Shown: positions 24,886 through 36,004, counted from the first letter of the stretch. The stretch is DNA of 64,000 nt from Flavisolibacter nicotianae (GCF_003628535.1 NZ_RBCI01000006.1:124001-188000), one strand, 5' to 3'. Numbers and translations: made by a program. Notes: generated by a model not told the origin, from the letters alone.

Positions 24886-26049
24886 TCAAAACGATGTTCC
24901 GACAGAGAAGTGCAGGCGCCTGTCTTCGTTGGAGATGGCATACATTGTCTTAACGGTCACTTTGTCCATCGGCGCCAGGATCAAGCCGGCCCCATAACCA
25001 AAATGCAGTTTGTCGGATGACTCACCCGGCAGCCATACCCGGCCCAGGTCGTACAAGGCTAACAGGCCCAGGTGTCCGTAGATGCTTCCTTTATCAAAAG
25101 CAGCAATCCACCGTAACTCGTTTTGATTGTAAAAAGCGGTCTTGCCATAAAACCGCCACCGGTGATAGCCACGCAATGTGCTGGTGCCGCCGATCGCATT
25201 GTACATATAAAAGTCGGGATTGCCCGTGAGGGTGGATACGCCTGCCCGGAAGGCATAGGAAACTTCGGACGAAAAGGGGAAGTAGGCTTCGGCATCGGTG
25301 GAGTACCGTGCAAAGGAATGGCCGCTTCGCTTTACACTTTCCTGGTATGAAATAGCCGTGTTCCACGTCAGTCCCTTTGTGGGCAGGTGGGGATTGTTTA
25401 AGTGACGGTACGTATAGCTCAGCCGGTTACCGGTAAAATATTGCCATTCAAATTCGGCAGGGTCAATCGTGCTGCGACTCTTGGCAATAAACCGGTCTTT
25501 GTCGTCGAGTACCTGTACCGCATCATAAAGCAGGCTCCAGTTCACTTCATGCTCCGCTCCAAAAACACGGCTCAATCCCAGCATGGCGTATTGGTGATGG
25601 GTGCGCAACCAGTTAAAACGGATATTGTCGGTCGTCCGTCGCACGTCGTTTCCCATGCCAAAATAGTTTGCCCGGCGGATCTGGTCGTAACCAATTTTTG
25701 AGAAAATGCCCCACTTGGCAATTGCTTCCGGGAACAGGTTCTCATAATAAGGGTGAAATGAATTTTCGGAAAGGGAGTAATTCAGACCCACCGTATGGCT
25801 GGCTGCGTAAGGCACCTTTGACGTGCTGTGTTTTACGATGCTGTACGAAAGACCGCCGTAGATGCGGTAGTTGGGATCACTGCCAGCCGTTGGTTTAAAT
25901 CCACGGACAACCGTATCTTTTTTATCGGTGGGTTTGTAGATCGTTGTTTGCTGCGATAGGGCTGCAGGGATAAAAAATGCAAGCGATACGGCCAGTGCCG
26001 AAAGGTGGGAAAGCGTTCTCCTGCGAAAGGACAGGTGGGACATGGTCAT
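24886..26049 (-). CDS. Omp85-superfamily outer-membrane β-barrel, no POTRA domains
   Basis: I take the start near 26049 (a second ATG at 26043), giving about 387 residues with a Sec signal (LSALAVSLAFFIPAALSQ). The earlier frame up to 26226 has no signal function. The rest has the alternating pattern of outer-membrane strands and near the end AIGGTSTLRGYHRWRF, which is the GGxxxLRGY L6-loop hallmark of BamA/TamA/FhaC-type barrels, and ends in VGTSF with a terminal Phe. There is no POTRA part, so it resembles the short surface-antigen barrels that follow patatin or metallophosphatase domains. Function is unknown. Confidence 0.82.
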   Translation of the reverse strand: MTMSHLSFRRRTLSHLSALAVSLAFFIPAALSQQTTIYKPTDKKDTVVRGFKPTAGSDPNYRIYGGLSYSIVKHSTSKVPYAASHTVGLNYSLSENSFHPYYENLFPEAIAKWGIFSKIGYDQIRRANYFGMGNDVRRTTDNIRFNWLRTHHQYAMLGLSRVFGAEHEVNWSLLYDAVQVLDDKDRFIAKSRSTIDPAEFEWQYFTGNRLSYTYRHLNNPHLPTKGLTWNTAISYQESVKRSGHSFARYSTDAEAYFPFSSEVSYAFRAGVSTLTGNPDFYMYNAIGGTSTLRGYHRWRFYGKTAFYNQNELRWIAAFDKGSIYGHLGLLALYDLGRVWLPGESSDKLHFGYGAGLILAPMDKVTVKTMYAISNEDRRLHFSVGTSF

Positions 26050-26289
26050 CGTATTTGCAAGTCGAATTCGGAAAAAGCGGTTGGATCTCATATCCATTAC
26101 CCACAAAATCACGGGCCGCATATTGATTGAAGGTAAAAAAAACTGCGTGCACTTCGAAGGAGGAGGTATGGCTGCGAGGTATGAAGGGATAGGAATTCCG
26201 GCCGTTGAAAAGACTCCCTTCCGCAAACAACTGCCTTTCCGGATTTGAGGCCGGCTTTCCCCGGTGCTGTTTTTCCGCTACGAATGACT

Positions 26290-26297
26290 TACATTTG
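26290..26297 (+). promoter_or_regulatory. -7 element for efp
   Basis: TACATTTG is a perfect TAnnTTTG match ending 26 bases before the efp ATG. Confidence 0.5.
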
Positions 26298-26323
26298 CTG
26301 CCCGTAATTCTTAAAACTCATTT

Positions 26324-26890
26324 ATGGCAAGTACAGCAGATATCAGCCGCGGCCTCATTATCAAGCTTGACGGCAGCCTTTACAAAGTGGTGGAATTTGG
26401 CGAAAACAAGACGGCCCGTGCCGCCGCCAAAGTATGGGCAAAATTAGCGGGTGTGGACAACAACCGTTCGATTGAAAAGACCTGGAACAGCGGTGATACC
26501 ATCTACCCCGTTCGTGTTGAACGCAAAGAGTACCAGTTTTTATACAAAGATGAAAGTGGCTACAATTTCATGGACAACGAAAGCTTTGAACAGGTAGCCG
26601 TTGCCGAAAACCTCATTGACGCGCCGCAGTTCCTTCGCGATGGCGATGCAGTTTCTGTGTTGTTCAATACCGAAACGGAGCAGCCCATGAACGTGGAATT
26701 GCCGGACAAAGTGGTGATGAAGGTCACCTATAGCGAACCAGGCCTGCGTGGCGATACGGCGACCCGTACACTGAAGCCAGCCACCGTGGAAACCGGGGCA
26801 ACGGTAATGGTTCCCCTGTTTGTCAACGAAGGCGATACGATCCGTGTGAACACAAAAACCGGTGAATACGTCGAAAGAGTAAAAGAATAA
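26324..26890 (+). CDS. efp: translation elongation factor P
   Basis: The 188-residue protein has the three β-barrel domains of EF-P. The loop that carries the modifiable residue reads NKTARAAAKVWAKL; canonical EF-P has Lys or Arg at the loop tip, here possibly an Arg or Lys of this stretch. The end PLFVNEGDTIRVNTKTGEYVERV is a family signature. EF-P relieves ribosome stalling at polyproline stretches. It is followed by a terminator-like hairpin, then accB and accC, an order seen in other Bacteroidota. No EpmA or EarP gene is nearby. Confidence 0.97.
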   Translation: MASTADISRGLIIKLDGSLYKVVEFGENKTARAAAKVWAKLAGVDNNRSIEKTWNSGDTIYPVRVERKEYQFLYKDESGYNFMDNESFEQVAVAENLIDAPQFLRDGDAVSVLFNTETEQPMNVELPDKVVMKVTYSEPGLRGDTATRTLKPATVETGATVMVPLFVNEGDTIRVNTKTGEYVERVKE

Positions 26891-26909
26891 TTTCATACTG
26901 TGCGATAAG

Positions 26910-26935
26910 AAAGCTCTCTTTACGGGAGCTTTTTT
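26910..26935 (+). terminator. terminator after efp
   Basis: A 7-base stem (aaagctc/gagcttt) with a 9-base loop is followed by a T run. It is moderate in strength. Confidence 0.7.
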
Positions 26936-27032
26936 CATAGGCGTTTATGCGCCGGCAGCGGTTAATTTTGGAGGACAAGAATTGCCTATCTTAGCCGCCT
27001 GTTTTCATCAAAACCTAAATAAATTGAAACAA

Positions 27033-27521
27033 ATGGATTTCAAGCAGATTCAGGAGCTGATCAAAATGATCAACAAATCAAATATCGGAGAGGTAAGCAT
27101 CGAACAAAAAGATTTCCGAATTACCATCAAACAAAAAGAAGAAGCCATCACACACATGGTTTCTGCTTCAGCCCCTGTTGCAGTACCGCACATGGTACAT
27201 GCCGCACCGGCAGCTTCCGCTGCACTGCCCCAATCTGACGAAGCCAAACCAACCGCGCCGGCAGCCCCCGCGGCATCGAACCTGCTGACCATTAAAAGCC
27301 CCATGATTGGAACCTTTTATCGCCGGCCTTCGCCCGACAAGCCCAATTTTGTCGAAGTGGGCGATGAGGTAACGCAAGGCAAAGTGGTCTGTATCATCGA
27401 AGCAATGAAACTGTTCAACGAGATCGAAAGTGAAGTCAAGGGCCGGGTTGTGAAGATCCTGGTCGATGATTCTTCTCCGGTCGAATACGACCAGCCGTTG
27501 TTTTTGGTGGAACCAGCTTAA
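27033..27521 (+). CDS. accB: acetyl-CoA carboxylase biotin carboxyl carrier protein
   Basis: From ATG 27033 the protein has 162 residues starting MDFKQIQELIKMINKSN. An Ala/Pro-rich linker (about residues 45-85) precedes the biotinyl domain with the biotinylated Lys in IIEAMKLFNE (about residue 128). It carries carboxybiotin between the AccC and AccAD steps of malonyl-CoA synthesis. A possible -7 word TATCTTAG lies at 26987-26994. The accC gene follows after 93 bases filled with short degenerate repeats. Confidence 0.96.
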   Translation: MDFKQIQELIKMINKSNIGEVSIEQKDFRITIKQKEEAITHMVSASAPVAVPHMVHAAPAASAALPQSDEAKPTAPAAPAASNLLTIKSPMIGTFYRRPSPDKPNFVEVGDEVTQGKVVCIIEAMKLFNEIESEVKGRVVKILVDDSSPVEYDQPLFLVEPA

Positions 27522-27614
27522 TTAGCAAATGTGCAAATCTGAAAATGTGCAAATGGATGGAACGAAACTCATTTTCATATTTGCTAATTTTCAAATTTTC
27601 AAATTCATTCCTCT
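27520..27614. repeat. short-word repeat island between accB and accC
   Basis: The gap is made mostly of variants of GCAAAT/GTGCAAAT and TTTTCAAAT. An inverted repeat aattagcaaat (27520-27530) and atttgctaatt (27579-27589) encloses it. The right end carries direct repeats of tttcaaat just before the accC GTG start. Confidence 0.7.
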
Positions 27615-28952
27615 GTGTTTAAAAAAATTCTGATCGCCAATCGTGGCGAAATCGCGTTGCGGGTAATTCGTACCTGCCGTGAAATGGGAATCAAAACAGT
27701 TGCTGTTTATTCCACTGCCGACCGCGACAGCCTGCACGTAAAGTTTGCCGATGAAGCGGTTTGTATCGGTAAACCGCAAAGCAGCGAGTCTTACCTTAAT
27801 ATACCGCACATCATGGCGGCAATCGAAATCACGAACGCCGATGCCGTGCACCCCGGTTATGGCTTTTTGGCCGAGAATGCCAAGTTTTCCCAGATCTGCG
27901 CAGACCATGGAATCAAGTTTATCGGTCCCACCGGCGACATGATCAATAAAATGGGCGACAAGATCACGGCCAAAGAAACCATGATCCGCGCCGGTGTCCC
28001 GGTCATTCCCGGCAGCGAAGGCCTGCTCGGCAGCCTGGAAGAGGCAAAGGGCATTGCCCGTGAAATGGGCTATCCTGTCATTCTCAAAGCCACTGCCGGT
28101 GGCGGCGGAAAGGGGATGCGCATTGTGTGGGAGGAATCCGAAATGGAACGGGCCTACAACACGGCCAAAGCCGAGGCAGCCGCCGCTTTTAAGAATGACG
28201 GCATCTATATGGAAAAGTTTGTTGAGGAGCCCCGCCATATCGAAATCCAGGTAGCCGGCGACCAGTATGGAAACGTTTGCCACCTGAGTGAGCGGGATTG
28301 TTCCATCCAGCGCCGTCACCAAAAGCTGGTGGAAGAATCGCCTTCGCCTTTCATGACCCGAGACCTGCGGGAGAAGATGGGTGAAGCGGCAAAAAAAGCG
28401 GCCGGCGCCATCAATTACGAAAGCGTTGGTACCATTGAATTCCTGGTTGACAAGCACCGCAACTTCTACTTCATGGAGATGAACACCCGTATCCAGGTGG
28501 AGCATTGCGTGACGGAAGAAGTGATCAATTTCGACCTGATTAAAGAGCAGATCAAAATTGCGATGGGAGAGAAGATCTCCGGGATGGATTATGAACCGCA
28601 GCAGCATGCCATCGAATGCCGTATTAATGCCGAAGATCCGTACAACGATTTCCGCCCTTCACCGGGACGTATTTCGGTGCTGCACCAGCCAGGCGGCCAC
28701 GGCGTCCGGGTCGACAGCCATGTATATGCCGGCTACGTGATCCCACCCTATTACGATTCAATGATTGGTAAACTGATTACGGTTGCCCGGACACGTAGCG
28801 AGGCGATCGACACCATGTACCGGGCCTTGAGCGAATACGTGATCGAAGGAGTGAAGACCACCATACCGTTTCACCTGCAACTGATGCAGAACGAACGGTT
28901 CCGTTCGGGGGATTTCAATACCAAATTTTTGGAATCATTCAAAATGCAATAG
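27615..28952 (+). CDS. accC: acetyl-CoA carboxylase biotin carboxylase subunit
   Basis: The 445-residue enzyme starts at GTG with [21 protein letters not shown], the family start. It has an ATP-grasp fold with the Gly-rich loop [30 protein letters not shown] and [15 protein letters not shown], and the C-terminal FRPSPGRI. It carboxylates biotin on AccB using ATP and bicarbonate in the first committed step of fatty acid synthesis. A bidirectional terminator follows. Translation from GTG next to repeat DNA may moderate its level. Confidence 0.97.
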   Translation: MFKKILIANRGEIALRVIRTCREMGIKTVAVYSTADRDSLHVKFADEAVCIGKPQSSESYLNIPHIMAAIEITNADAVHPGYGFLAENAKFSQICADHGIKFIGPTGDMINKMGDKITAKETMIRAGVPVIPGSEGLLGSLEEAKGIAREMGYPVILKATAGGGGKGMRIVWEESEMERAYNTAKAEAAAAFKNDGIYMEKFVEEPRHIEIQVAGDQYGNVCHLSERDCSIQRRHQKLVEESPSPFMTRDLREKMGEAAKKAAGAINYESVGTIEFLVDKHRNFYFMEMNTRIQVEHCVTEEVINFDLIKEQIKIAMGEKISGMDYEPQQHAIECRINAEDPYNDFRPSPGRISVLHQPGGHGVRVDSHVYAGYVIPPYYDSMIGKLITVARTRSEAIDTMYRALSEYVIEGVKTTIPFHLQLMQNERFRSGDFNTKFLESFKMQ

Positions 28953-28985
28953 ATTTTCTGTCAACGAGTCTCATTTCCTACTAAT

Positions 28986-29015
28986 AAAAAACCTCCTGGC
29001 TTCCAGGAGGTTTTT
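28986..29015. terminator. bidirectional terminator after accC
   Basis: A 13-base stem (aaaaacctcctgg with ccaggaggttttt) with a 3-base loop, A-rich on the left and T-rich on the right, lies between the convergent accC and the secreted protein gene. Confidence 0.92.
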
Positions 29016-29076
29016 CGTTTCAACGTTCCGGCTTTGCCTTTACCTGCCTGTGGGCAGAGGCAATATTTTCGAAGGA

Positions 29077-29583
29077 CTAGTCATCATCCCTGTCCCGACC
29101 GTTTTTCCAGTTTTTACCACCGTTGCCGTGCGGGTTGCCTTTTCCCTTATACCAACCTTTGTGCTTTCCGTTATCTTTTCTTTCGTAGCGATCGTTATCG
29201 TAACCATTGTCGTATCCACCTCCACTATATTGGCGATTGATCTGGTCGATTCGTCGTTGCCTGTCTATTTCCAGTTGGCGGATCATGCGTTGTTTTTCCT
29301 GGTTACTCAGGTAAGAGTTATTGCGAATAGAATAGATTTTGGAATCGTATTCACGGTTCACCTGTTCAATCTGGTATTGCCTGTCGTTTCCATAACTGCC
29401 ATTCGGGTAGCTGGGATATTGTCCGTTATTACCCTGGCCCAAAACAACGTCACGGTTTCCGTTTCCATAAGTTCCATTGTTTTTGCTGCCGCCCAGGATT
29501 ACCCTGCGTGTTTCTTCCCTGGACTGGGCATGAAGGGTAGCAACTGCACCCACAGCGATCAAAAGTGTAAGGATTTTTTTCAT
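29077..29583 (-). CDS. secreted Gly/Asn/Tyr-rich protein
   Basis: The 168-residue protein has a Sec signal (MKKILTLLIAVGAVATLHAQ). The mature part begins with a Gly/Asn-rich stretch (about residues 30-65), continues with a charged helical part (QYQIEQVNREYDSKIYSIRNN) repeated in spirit as RQLEIDRQRRIDQINRQYS, and ends in a Lys/Gly/Asp-rich tail. It has no named domain that I recognise. The composition suggests a periplasmic or surface protein with a coiled-coil centre. Confidence 0.72.
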   Translation of the reverse strand: MKKILTLLIAVGAVATLHAQSREETRRVILGGSKNNGTYGNGNRDVVLGQGNNGQYPSYPNGSYGNDRQYQIEQVNREYDSKIYSIRNNSYLSNQEKQRMIRQLEIDRQRRIDQINRQYSGGGYDNGYDNDRYERKDNGKHKGWYKGKGNPHGNGGKNWKNGRDRDDD

Positions 29584-29956
29584 GGTGAATGTGTTTCTTT
29601 TTTTACTCGAAAAACAATGCCAATCAATTAAATAGGGTCCAAGAAACTGTTAAACATCAGGAGGGAAAACGATACTTTATGCTGATTTTTATCGCCGATG
29701 GGCCCCGTCTTTTAGAACGTCATTTCTTCCCGCAAACTGAGCCGATAAAATGATTGATAACTGGTCGCTGTTGTCACGAGAGTGATATTGCGCTGTTTTT
29801 GTCCAATCGCTTTGCATTGCAAATAGGAGAGGGTATGCCTAATCCGGCTGGCCAGGTTTCTTCTGTAAGGTAAGGTCGGTCATGCGCCATCCAGTTTCCA
29901 GTTTTTCCTGCTGAACGATCGCGGGAATAACTTGTTACATTTACCAGACATCAATT
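29584..29956. other. divergent gene-free stretch
   Basis: The 373 bases separate the divergent secreted-protein and hydroxylase genes. The word TACATTTA at 29936-29943 may be the -7 element of the hydroxylase. No other structure is clear. Confidence 0.4.
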
Positions 29957-30742
29957 ATGGAACTACCCGACCTGTCATCCCCGCTTTGGTTTTTGATCGC
30001 TGCTACCGTGGTTTTTGCCGTGGTCATTGGCCGGTATTTCCTGATTGCAGGTTTGTTCTACTTGGTTTTTTACAAATGGCACAAAACAAAATGGCAGCCC
30101 CGGAAAATCAATGAACGAGACTACAAACAAGGTCAGTTTAGGAAGGAGGTCGGCTGGAGCATGCTCACCGCTGGCATATTTGCCGTCTCTGGTGCCGTTC
30201 TCGGCTTGCTTTGGCAGAAAGGGTATACAAAGATTTATACCAACCCGCATGACTACCCGATCTGGTGGTTGCCCGTTAGTCTAGTGATTGCCCTCTTCGT
30301 ACACGAAACCTATTATTACTGGCTTCATCGTTGGATGCACTGGCCCCGCATTTTCCGGTTCGTTCACAAAGTGCACCACGACAGCAATATCACCTCCCCG
30401 TGGACGGCCTTTTCCTTTCACCCGCTGGAAGGATTGCTCCAGGCCCTTTTCCTGCCCCTGCTTTTGCTTTTACTGCCCATGCACCTTTATGTCCTGGTAA
30501 TCCATTTAACCATCATGACCTTCAGCAGCGTTATCAATCACCTGGACATCGAAGTATATCCCAAAGGTTTTCATCGTAATGCGCTTGGCAAATGGCTTAT
30601 CGGGGCAACCCATCACTCCCTTCACCACAAGCAGTTTAAATACAATTACGGTCTTTACTTCACCTTCTGGGACAAATGGAAAAAGACGGAAAGCCCGTTG
30701 TTTGAAAAATTATTCGAAGAGAAAACAGGCAGGAAACCTTGA
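29957..30742 (+). CDS. fatty acid hydroxylase/sterol desaturase family membrane enzyme
   Basis: The 261-residue protein has about five hydrophobic segments and the three His boxes of the di-iron hydroxylase superfamily: HRWMH (about residue 123), HKVHH (about 137) and HSLHH (about 221), which bind the catalytic irons at the cytosolic face. Members hydroxylate or desaturate acyl chains, sterols or sphingoid bases. The substrate cannot be read from sequence. It converges on the SDR/PhyH/PAP2 operon and shares its terminator region, which suggests a lipid locus. Confidence 0.92.
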   Translation: MELPDLSSPLWFLIAATVVFAVVIGRYFLIAGLFYLVFYKWHKTKWQPRKINERDYKQGQFRKEVGWSMLTAGIFAVSGAVLGLLWQKGYTKIYTNPHDYPIWWLPVSLVIALFVHETYYYWLHRWMHWPRIFRFVHKVHHDSNITSPWTAFSFHPLEGLLQALFLPLLLLLLPMHLYVLVIHLTIMTFSSVINHLDIEVYPKGFHRNALGKWLIGATHHSLHHKQFKYNYGLYFTFWDKWKKTESPLFEKLFEEKTGRKP

Positions 30743-30762
30743 GGCCAAGGGGACCCTCATTG

Positions 30763-30791
30763 AAAAAAAAGCCTCCCGGGTGAAGGAGGCT
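30763..30791 (-). terminator. terminator of the SDR operon
   Basis: A 7-base stem (agcctcc/ggaggct) with an 8-base loop is followed on the minus strand by eight T. It lies between the convergent hydroxylase and SDR genes. Confidence 0.85.
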
Positions 30792-30843
30792 CTTCAATTT
30801 ATTTGTTTTACAGGAAGATTTTAGTTGACAAATACCATTCACA

Positions 30844-31617
30844 TTACTGGTAAAGTTTGGCCGTGGTTGACTCCACAAACTTTTTCGGCAGCAGCCACGA
30901 TAGGAATCCACCAAGTTTATTTACAACGCCGACAATCACTTCGGCCTTCTTTTTAAACATGCTCTCCACCGCCACCTGGCCAACCTGCGCCGGCGTCATA
31001 ATCACTTTTTCCGCGGCTTTCATGGCTTTGGGACCAATTTGCGCTCTCGTGTTAAACTCCGTGTCGGTAGCACCCGGGCTAACGCAGGTAACGCTGACGG
31101 ATGTGTTGCGCAGTTCGTGACGCAATCCCCGGGTAAACAACAGCACAAGGGCCTTGGTGCCTGCATACAAACTAAGGTAGGGAACGGCCTGGTAGGCCGA
31201 AGACGATGCGATGTTGAGGATGTAAGCCTGTTTTTGCTGTTTTAAACGGGGCAAAAACAGGTAGGTCAGTTGAACCAGTGTTGTGCAGTTTACCTGCACC
31301 ATGTTCACATGTTGTTCCAGCGGGTAGCTTTCGAAGGCGCCGCTTAGACCAAAACCAGCATTGTTGACCAGGATGGAAACGGCAAAACCGTTTTCTTCCG
31401 ACCAGCGAAAAACCTCCTGTGCCGCAGCGGCCGTTGAAAGGTCGATGCTGAGGTAGGCAATGTTGACATTGTACCGGGCTTTTATTTCTTCGGCAATCTG
31501 TTGCAGAAGGGATTCGCTACGGGCCACAATGGCCAGGTCATAACCTTTGGCGGCCAGTTCAAAGGCAATGGCTTTACCAATGCCTTTGCTGGCGCCGGTT
31601 ATCAACGCATACGACAT
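30844..31617 (-). CDS. short-chain dehydrogenase/reductase (SDR)
   Basis: The 257-residue enzyme has the Rossmann TGASKGIG motif (residues 7-14), NNAGFG, the catalytic Ser in IASSSAYQ and the YAGTK Tyr-Lys pair (about residues 153-157). A hydrophobic C-terminal segment (GGFLSWLLPKKFVE) may dip into membrane. The family reduces carbonyls of many substrates, including 3-keto lipids. It starts 6 bases after the PhyH stop, so they are cotranscribed. Confidence 0.94.
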   Translation of the reverse strand: MSYALITGASKGIGKAIAFELAAKGYDLAIVARSESLLQQIAEEIKARYNVNIAYLSIDLSTAAAAQEVFRWSEENGFAVSILVNNAGFGLSGAFESYPLEQHVNMVQVNCTTLVQLTYLFLPRLKQQKQAYILNIASSSAYQAVPYLSLYAGTKALVLLFTRGLRHELRNTSVSVTCVSPGATDTEFNTRAQIGPKAMKAAEKVIMTPAQVGQVAVESMFKKKAEVIVGVVNKLGGFLSWLLPKKFVESTTAKLYQ

Positions 31618-31623
31618 GCAAAA

Positions 31624-32439
31624 CTAATTTTGAACGGTAGAAGCCAGGCGGTGATAGAACGGCGTCTTGCTGTTCTTGTCTTTCGGCATGTACTTGCCCG
31701 TTACCACAGGGAAGTACATCACGCGGCGACGGCTCTTTTCACCGATGAAAGGAGACTTCTGTACACGGTGCCACAGGCGTCCGTCATGCACAGTCAGGTC
31801 GCCGGCCTGGATGTCGAAGCCCACTTCTTTCGGGTCGGGGCGGTGGTCGATGAAGTATTTCTTGCCAAACAGGAGGCGAAGCATGCCCTGTTTGTGCGTG
31901 CCCGGAATAATGCGCAGGCCGCCATTTTCAAACGGCACCGTATCCAGGTGAAGGCCAACATTCAACATCGGCATGATCTTCTGGCCCAGGAACAGGTCTC
32001 TCGGGCTGTCGGTATGCCATCCCATTTGTGAGAAAGCACTGTCATCTGTGCGAACGTAATTATTTAAGACAAGGCCGTCTTTTTCGTTTTCGCCAATGCG
32101 GCCTTCGTACGGCTTTACCAGGTCCAGCAGGGCGGTAACCCGGGGATCCGCTAAAAGGCCCTTCAGGACGGGGCTATATTGGGTTAAAAAGCAAAGGCGT
32201 TGAATGCACCTGTTGCCGTTTTCGTCTTTACCAAATTTCAGAGGAATACCATTGACTTTGTCAATGCCAGCCTCTAACCATTCCCGTTCGATGCGCTGGG
32301 TATCGGCGATGATTTCCTTTACCAGTTCAGGCGTAATAAAATTCCGGAATAAAATAGCACCATATCTATCGAAAAATTCCAACTGCTCGGCAGTCAATTT
32401 GGTTCCCAGTTCAAAGTAAGGAACAGTTAACTTTTTCAT
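31624..32439 (-). CDS. PhyH-family Fe(II)/2-oxoglutarate dioxygenase
   Basis: The 271-residue protein has the phytanoyl-CoA dioxygenase fold. The iron ligands are visible as HTD in MGWHTDSPRD (about residues 140-142) and a distal His in VHDGRLWHRV, with an Arg for 2-oxoglutarate in RRRVMYFPV. Relatives hydroxylate lipids, alkaloids or antibiotics. It sits between a PAP2-type lipid enzyme (98 bases upstream) and the SDR (6 bases downstream), which makes a lipid substrate likely. Confidence 0.9.
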   Translation of the reverse strand: MKKLTVPYFELGTKLTAEQLEFFDRYGAILFRNFITPELVKEIIADTQRIEREWLEAGIDKVNGIPLKFGKDENGNRCIQRLCFLTQYSPVLKGLLADPRVTALLDLVKPYEGRIGENEKDGLVLNNYVRTDDSAFSQMGWHTDSPRDLFLGQKIMPMLNVGLHLDTVPFENGGLRIIPGTHKQGMLRLLFGKKYFIDHRPDPKEVGFDIQAGDLTVHDGRLWHRVQKSPFIGEKSRRRVMYFPVVTGKYMPKDKNSKTPFYHRLASTVQN

Positions 32440-32537
32440 GGTTGTAAGGTTTTTATGTTAACTGAATTGGTTTTTAAAAATAAAACTTCTTTTAAAACGG
32501 TAAAGAAAAAGATATTTACATCGCTTCATCACGGTTA

Positions 32538-33179
<642 letters not shown>

Positions 33180-33378
33180 TTATGCCTTGAAAAAAATAAG
33201 GGTGCGAAGATAAGCAATCGGGAAGGCATGGCTGCCATCAATGCATTCTAAATCTTGCTTTTCGTTCAAATTTTGACATTTTGTAAGTCATTGGAAACTT
33301 ATGGCAGTCGCTAAGGGACGAAAGGGTGCTCTTTCCTGAAATTTTTTCCGTTTCTGACGGGGTGGCACAATCTTCGTT

Positions 33379-33386
33379 TACCTTTG
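33379..33386 (+). promoter_or_regulatory. -7 element for groES-groEL
   Basis: TACCTTTG is a perfect TAnnTTTG match located 82 bases before the groES start. I see no CIRCE inverted repeat in the leader. Confidence 0.5.
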
Positions 33387-33467
33387 CCCGCCTTCAGGGT
33401 AATGGCGTAGCGCCGGATGGTCTGAAGAAATGACATCTTTTCATTTAAACCAAAAAATCATACACGT

Positions 33468-33749
33468 ATGGCTAACAAAGTAAATGTTACCCCTCTGCAC
33501 GACAGAGTGATTGTGAAACCCGCTGCTGCAGAAGAAAAAACTGCTGGTGGTATTATTATCCCCGACACTGCCAAAGAAAAGCCCCAGCGTGGCACCGTGA
33601 TCGCTGCAGGTCCCGGTAAAAAAGACGAACCGGTAACCGTAAAAGAAGGCGATACCGTTTTGTACGGTAAATATGCCGGAACAGAGATTTCCATCGAAGG
33701 CGAAGACTACCTGATCATGCGTGAAAGCGATATTCTCGCTATTGTGTAA
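33468..33749 (+). CDS. groES: co-chaperonin GroES
   Basis: The 93-residue protein is a standard Gro[21 protein letters not shown], the mobile loop [18 protein letters not shown] that binds GroEL, the roof loop and a C-terminal [13 protein letters not shown]. It caps the GroEL ring. groEL follows after 108 bases that contain a short-word repeat island. Confidence 0.98.
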   Translation: MANKVNVTPLHDRVIVKPAAAEEKTAGGIIIPDTAKEKPQRGTVIAAGPGKKDEPVTVKEGDTVLYGKYAGTEISIEGEDYLIMRESDILAIV

Positions 33750-33857
33750 ACTGTCTGGAAACAGCGATCGGCATCCAGCAAAAAAAGCTGAAAGCTGACA
33801 ACCGATGGCTGAAAGCAAAACTTCAAACATTAAACCTTAAACTTTAAACATTCAAAT
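33750..33857. repeat. short-word repeat island between groES and groEL
   Basis: Two word families fill the gap. The left half repeats GCTGAAAGC (33788-33797 and again near 33808). The right half repeats TTAAAC/TTCAAAC (cttcaaacattaaacc then cttaaactttaaac) up to the groEL start. A role in mRNA processing between the two genes is possible. Confidence 0.65.
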
Positions 33858-35498
<1,641 letters not shown>

Positions 35499-35536
35499 TC
35501 GATCCCCGGTTGGCAATTGCCAACCCGCAAATAATA

Positions 35537-35583
35537 AAAGCCTCATCAATCCTGAGCTTGCCGAAGGATGGTGGGGCTTTTTG
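35537..35583 (+). terminator. imperfect terminator after groEL
   Basis: A long stem with a few mismatches (aaaagcctcatc... with ...ggtggggctttt) is followed by T residues. Its loop contains cctgagcttgccgaagg, close to a palindromic word found dispersed in many bacterial genomes. Confidence 0.7.
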
Positions 35584-35741
35584 CTGAATTTTATGGCGGG
35601 CCGAATGACAAATAAGTTTTATCTTGTAAACAGTTGAAAAAACTGTTTCCTGCGTAAACGGGTTTTGGCGCTGTTCTTGCCGGTTAGTCTTTCCCTTCCG
35701 AAAACTGAAAATCAATTTTTAAACGTTTAAAACCACTTGCC

Positions 35742-35840
35742 ATGTTATCAAGATTTTTCGGCTGGATACGCCGCCGCTTTTCAAAAGGAAAAAAGAAACG
35801 CAGTAATGGTTTTAACGACAATCCGTATTTGATACTCTGA
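35742..35840 (+). CDS. candidate 32-residue basic micro-protein
   Basis: The frame ATG to TGA encodes 32 residues starting MLSRFFGWIRRRFSKGKKKR. The first half is an amphipathic, strongly basic helix with aromatic residues (FF, W, F), the second half is polar and ends in Ile-Leu. A good terminator lies 45 bases downstream and the groEL terminator lies upstream, so it would be an independent transcript. No ribosome binding site is obvious, and no homologue is known to me. It could bind membranes or nucleic acid. Confidence 0.42.
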   Translation: MLSRFFGWIRRRFSKGKKKRSNGFNDNPYLIL

Positions 35841-35885
35841 TTCCGCAAGACTTTTTCGGGAAAAGATCCCCGTCACTCTTTTATA

Positions 35886-35919
35886 GTAAATAGCCGTTCT
35901 GAAACGAACGGCTATTTTA
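35886..35919. terminator. terminator after the micro-gene
   Basis: A 14-base stem (gtaaatagccgttc at 35886-35899 with gaacggctattttac at 35905-35919, one bulge) with a 5-base loop. A and T flanks allow action in both directions. Confidence 0.75.
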
Positions 35920-35968
35920 CTGTCCGAAAATCGGGTCACCGGATGCTATTATTTTTTTTAATTCCCTC

Positions 35969-35999
35969 TTGACATGCGTTCATCAATTCTTTACATTCG
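35969..35999 (+). promoter_or_regulatory. promoter-like pair before the possible small RNA
   Basis: A CTTG (TTG at 35969-35971) lies 20 bases before TACATTCG (35992-35999), one mismatch from TAnnTTTG, so the spacing fits the Bacteroidota -33/-7 arrangement. Confidence 0.4.
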
Positions 36000-36004
36000 T
36001 ATTC

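Noticed and set aside
27591-28607. 338-codon frame opposite accC
   Set aside because: Antisense to a highly conserved gene; long shadow frames are common on the reverse of such genes.
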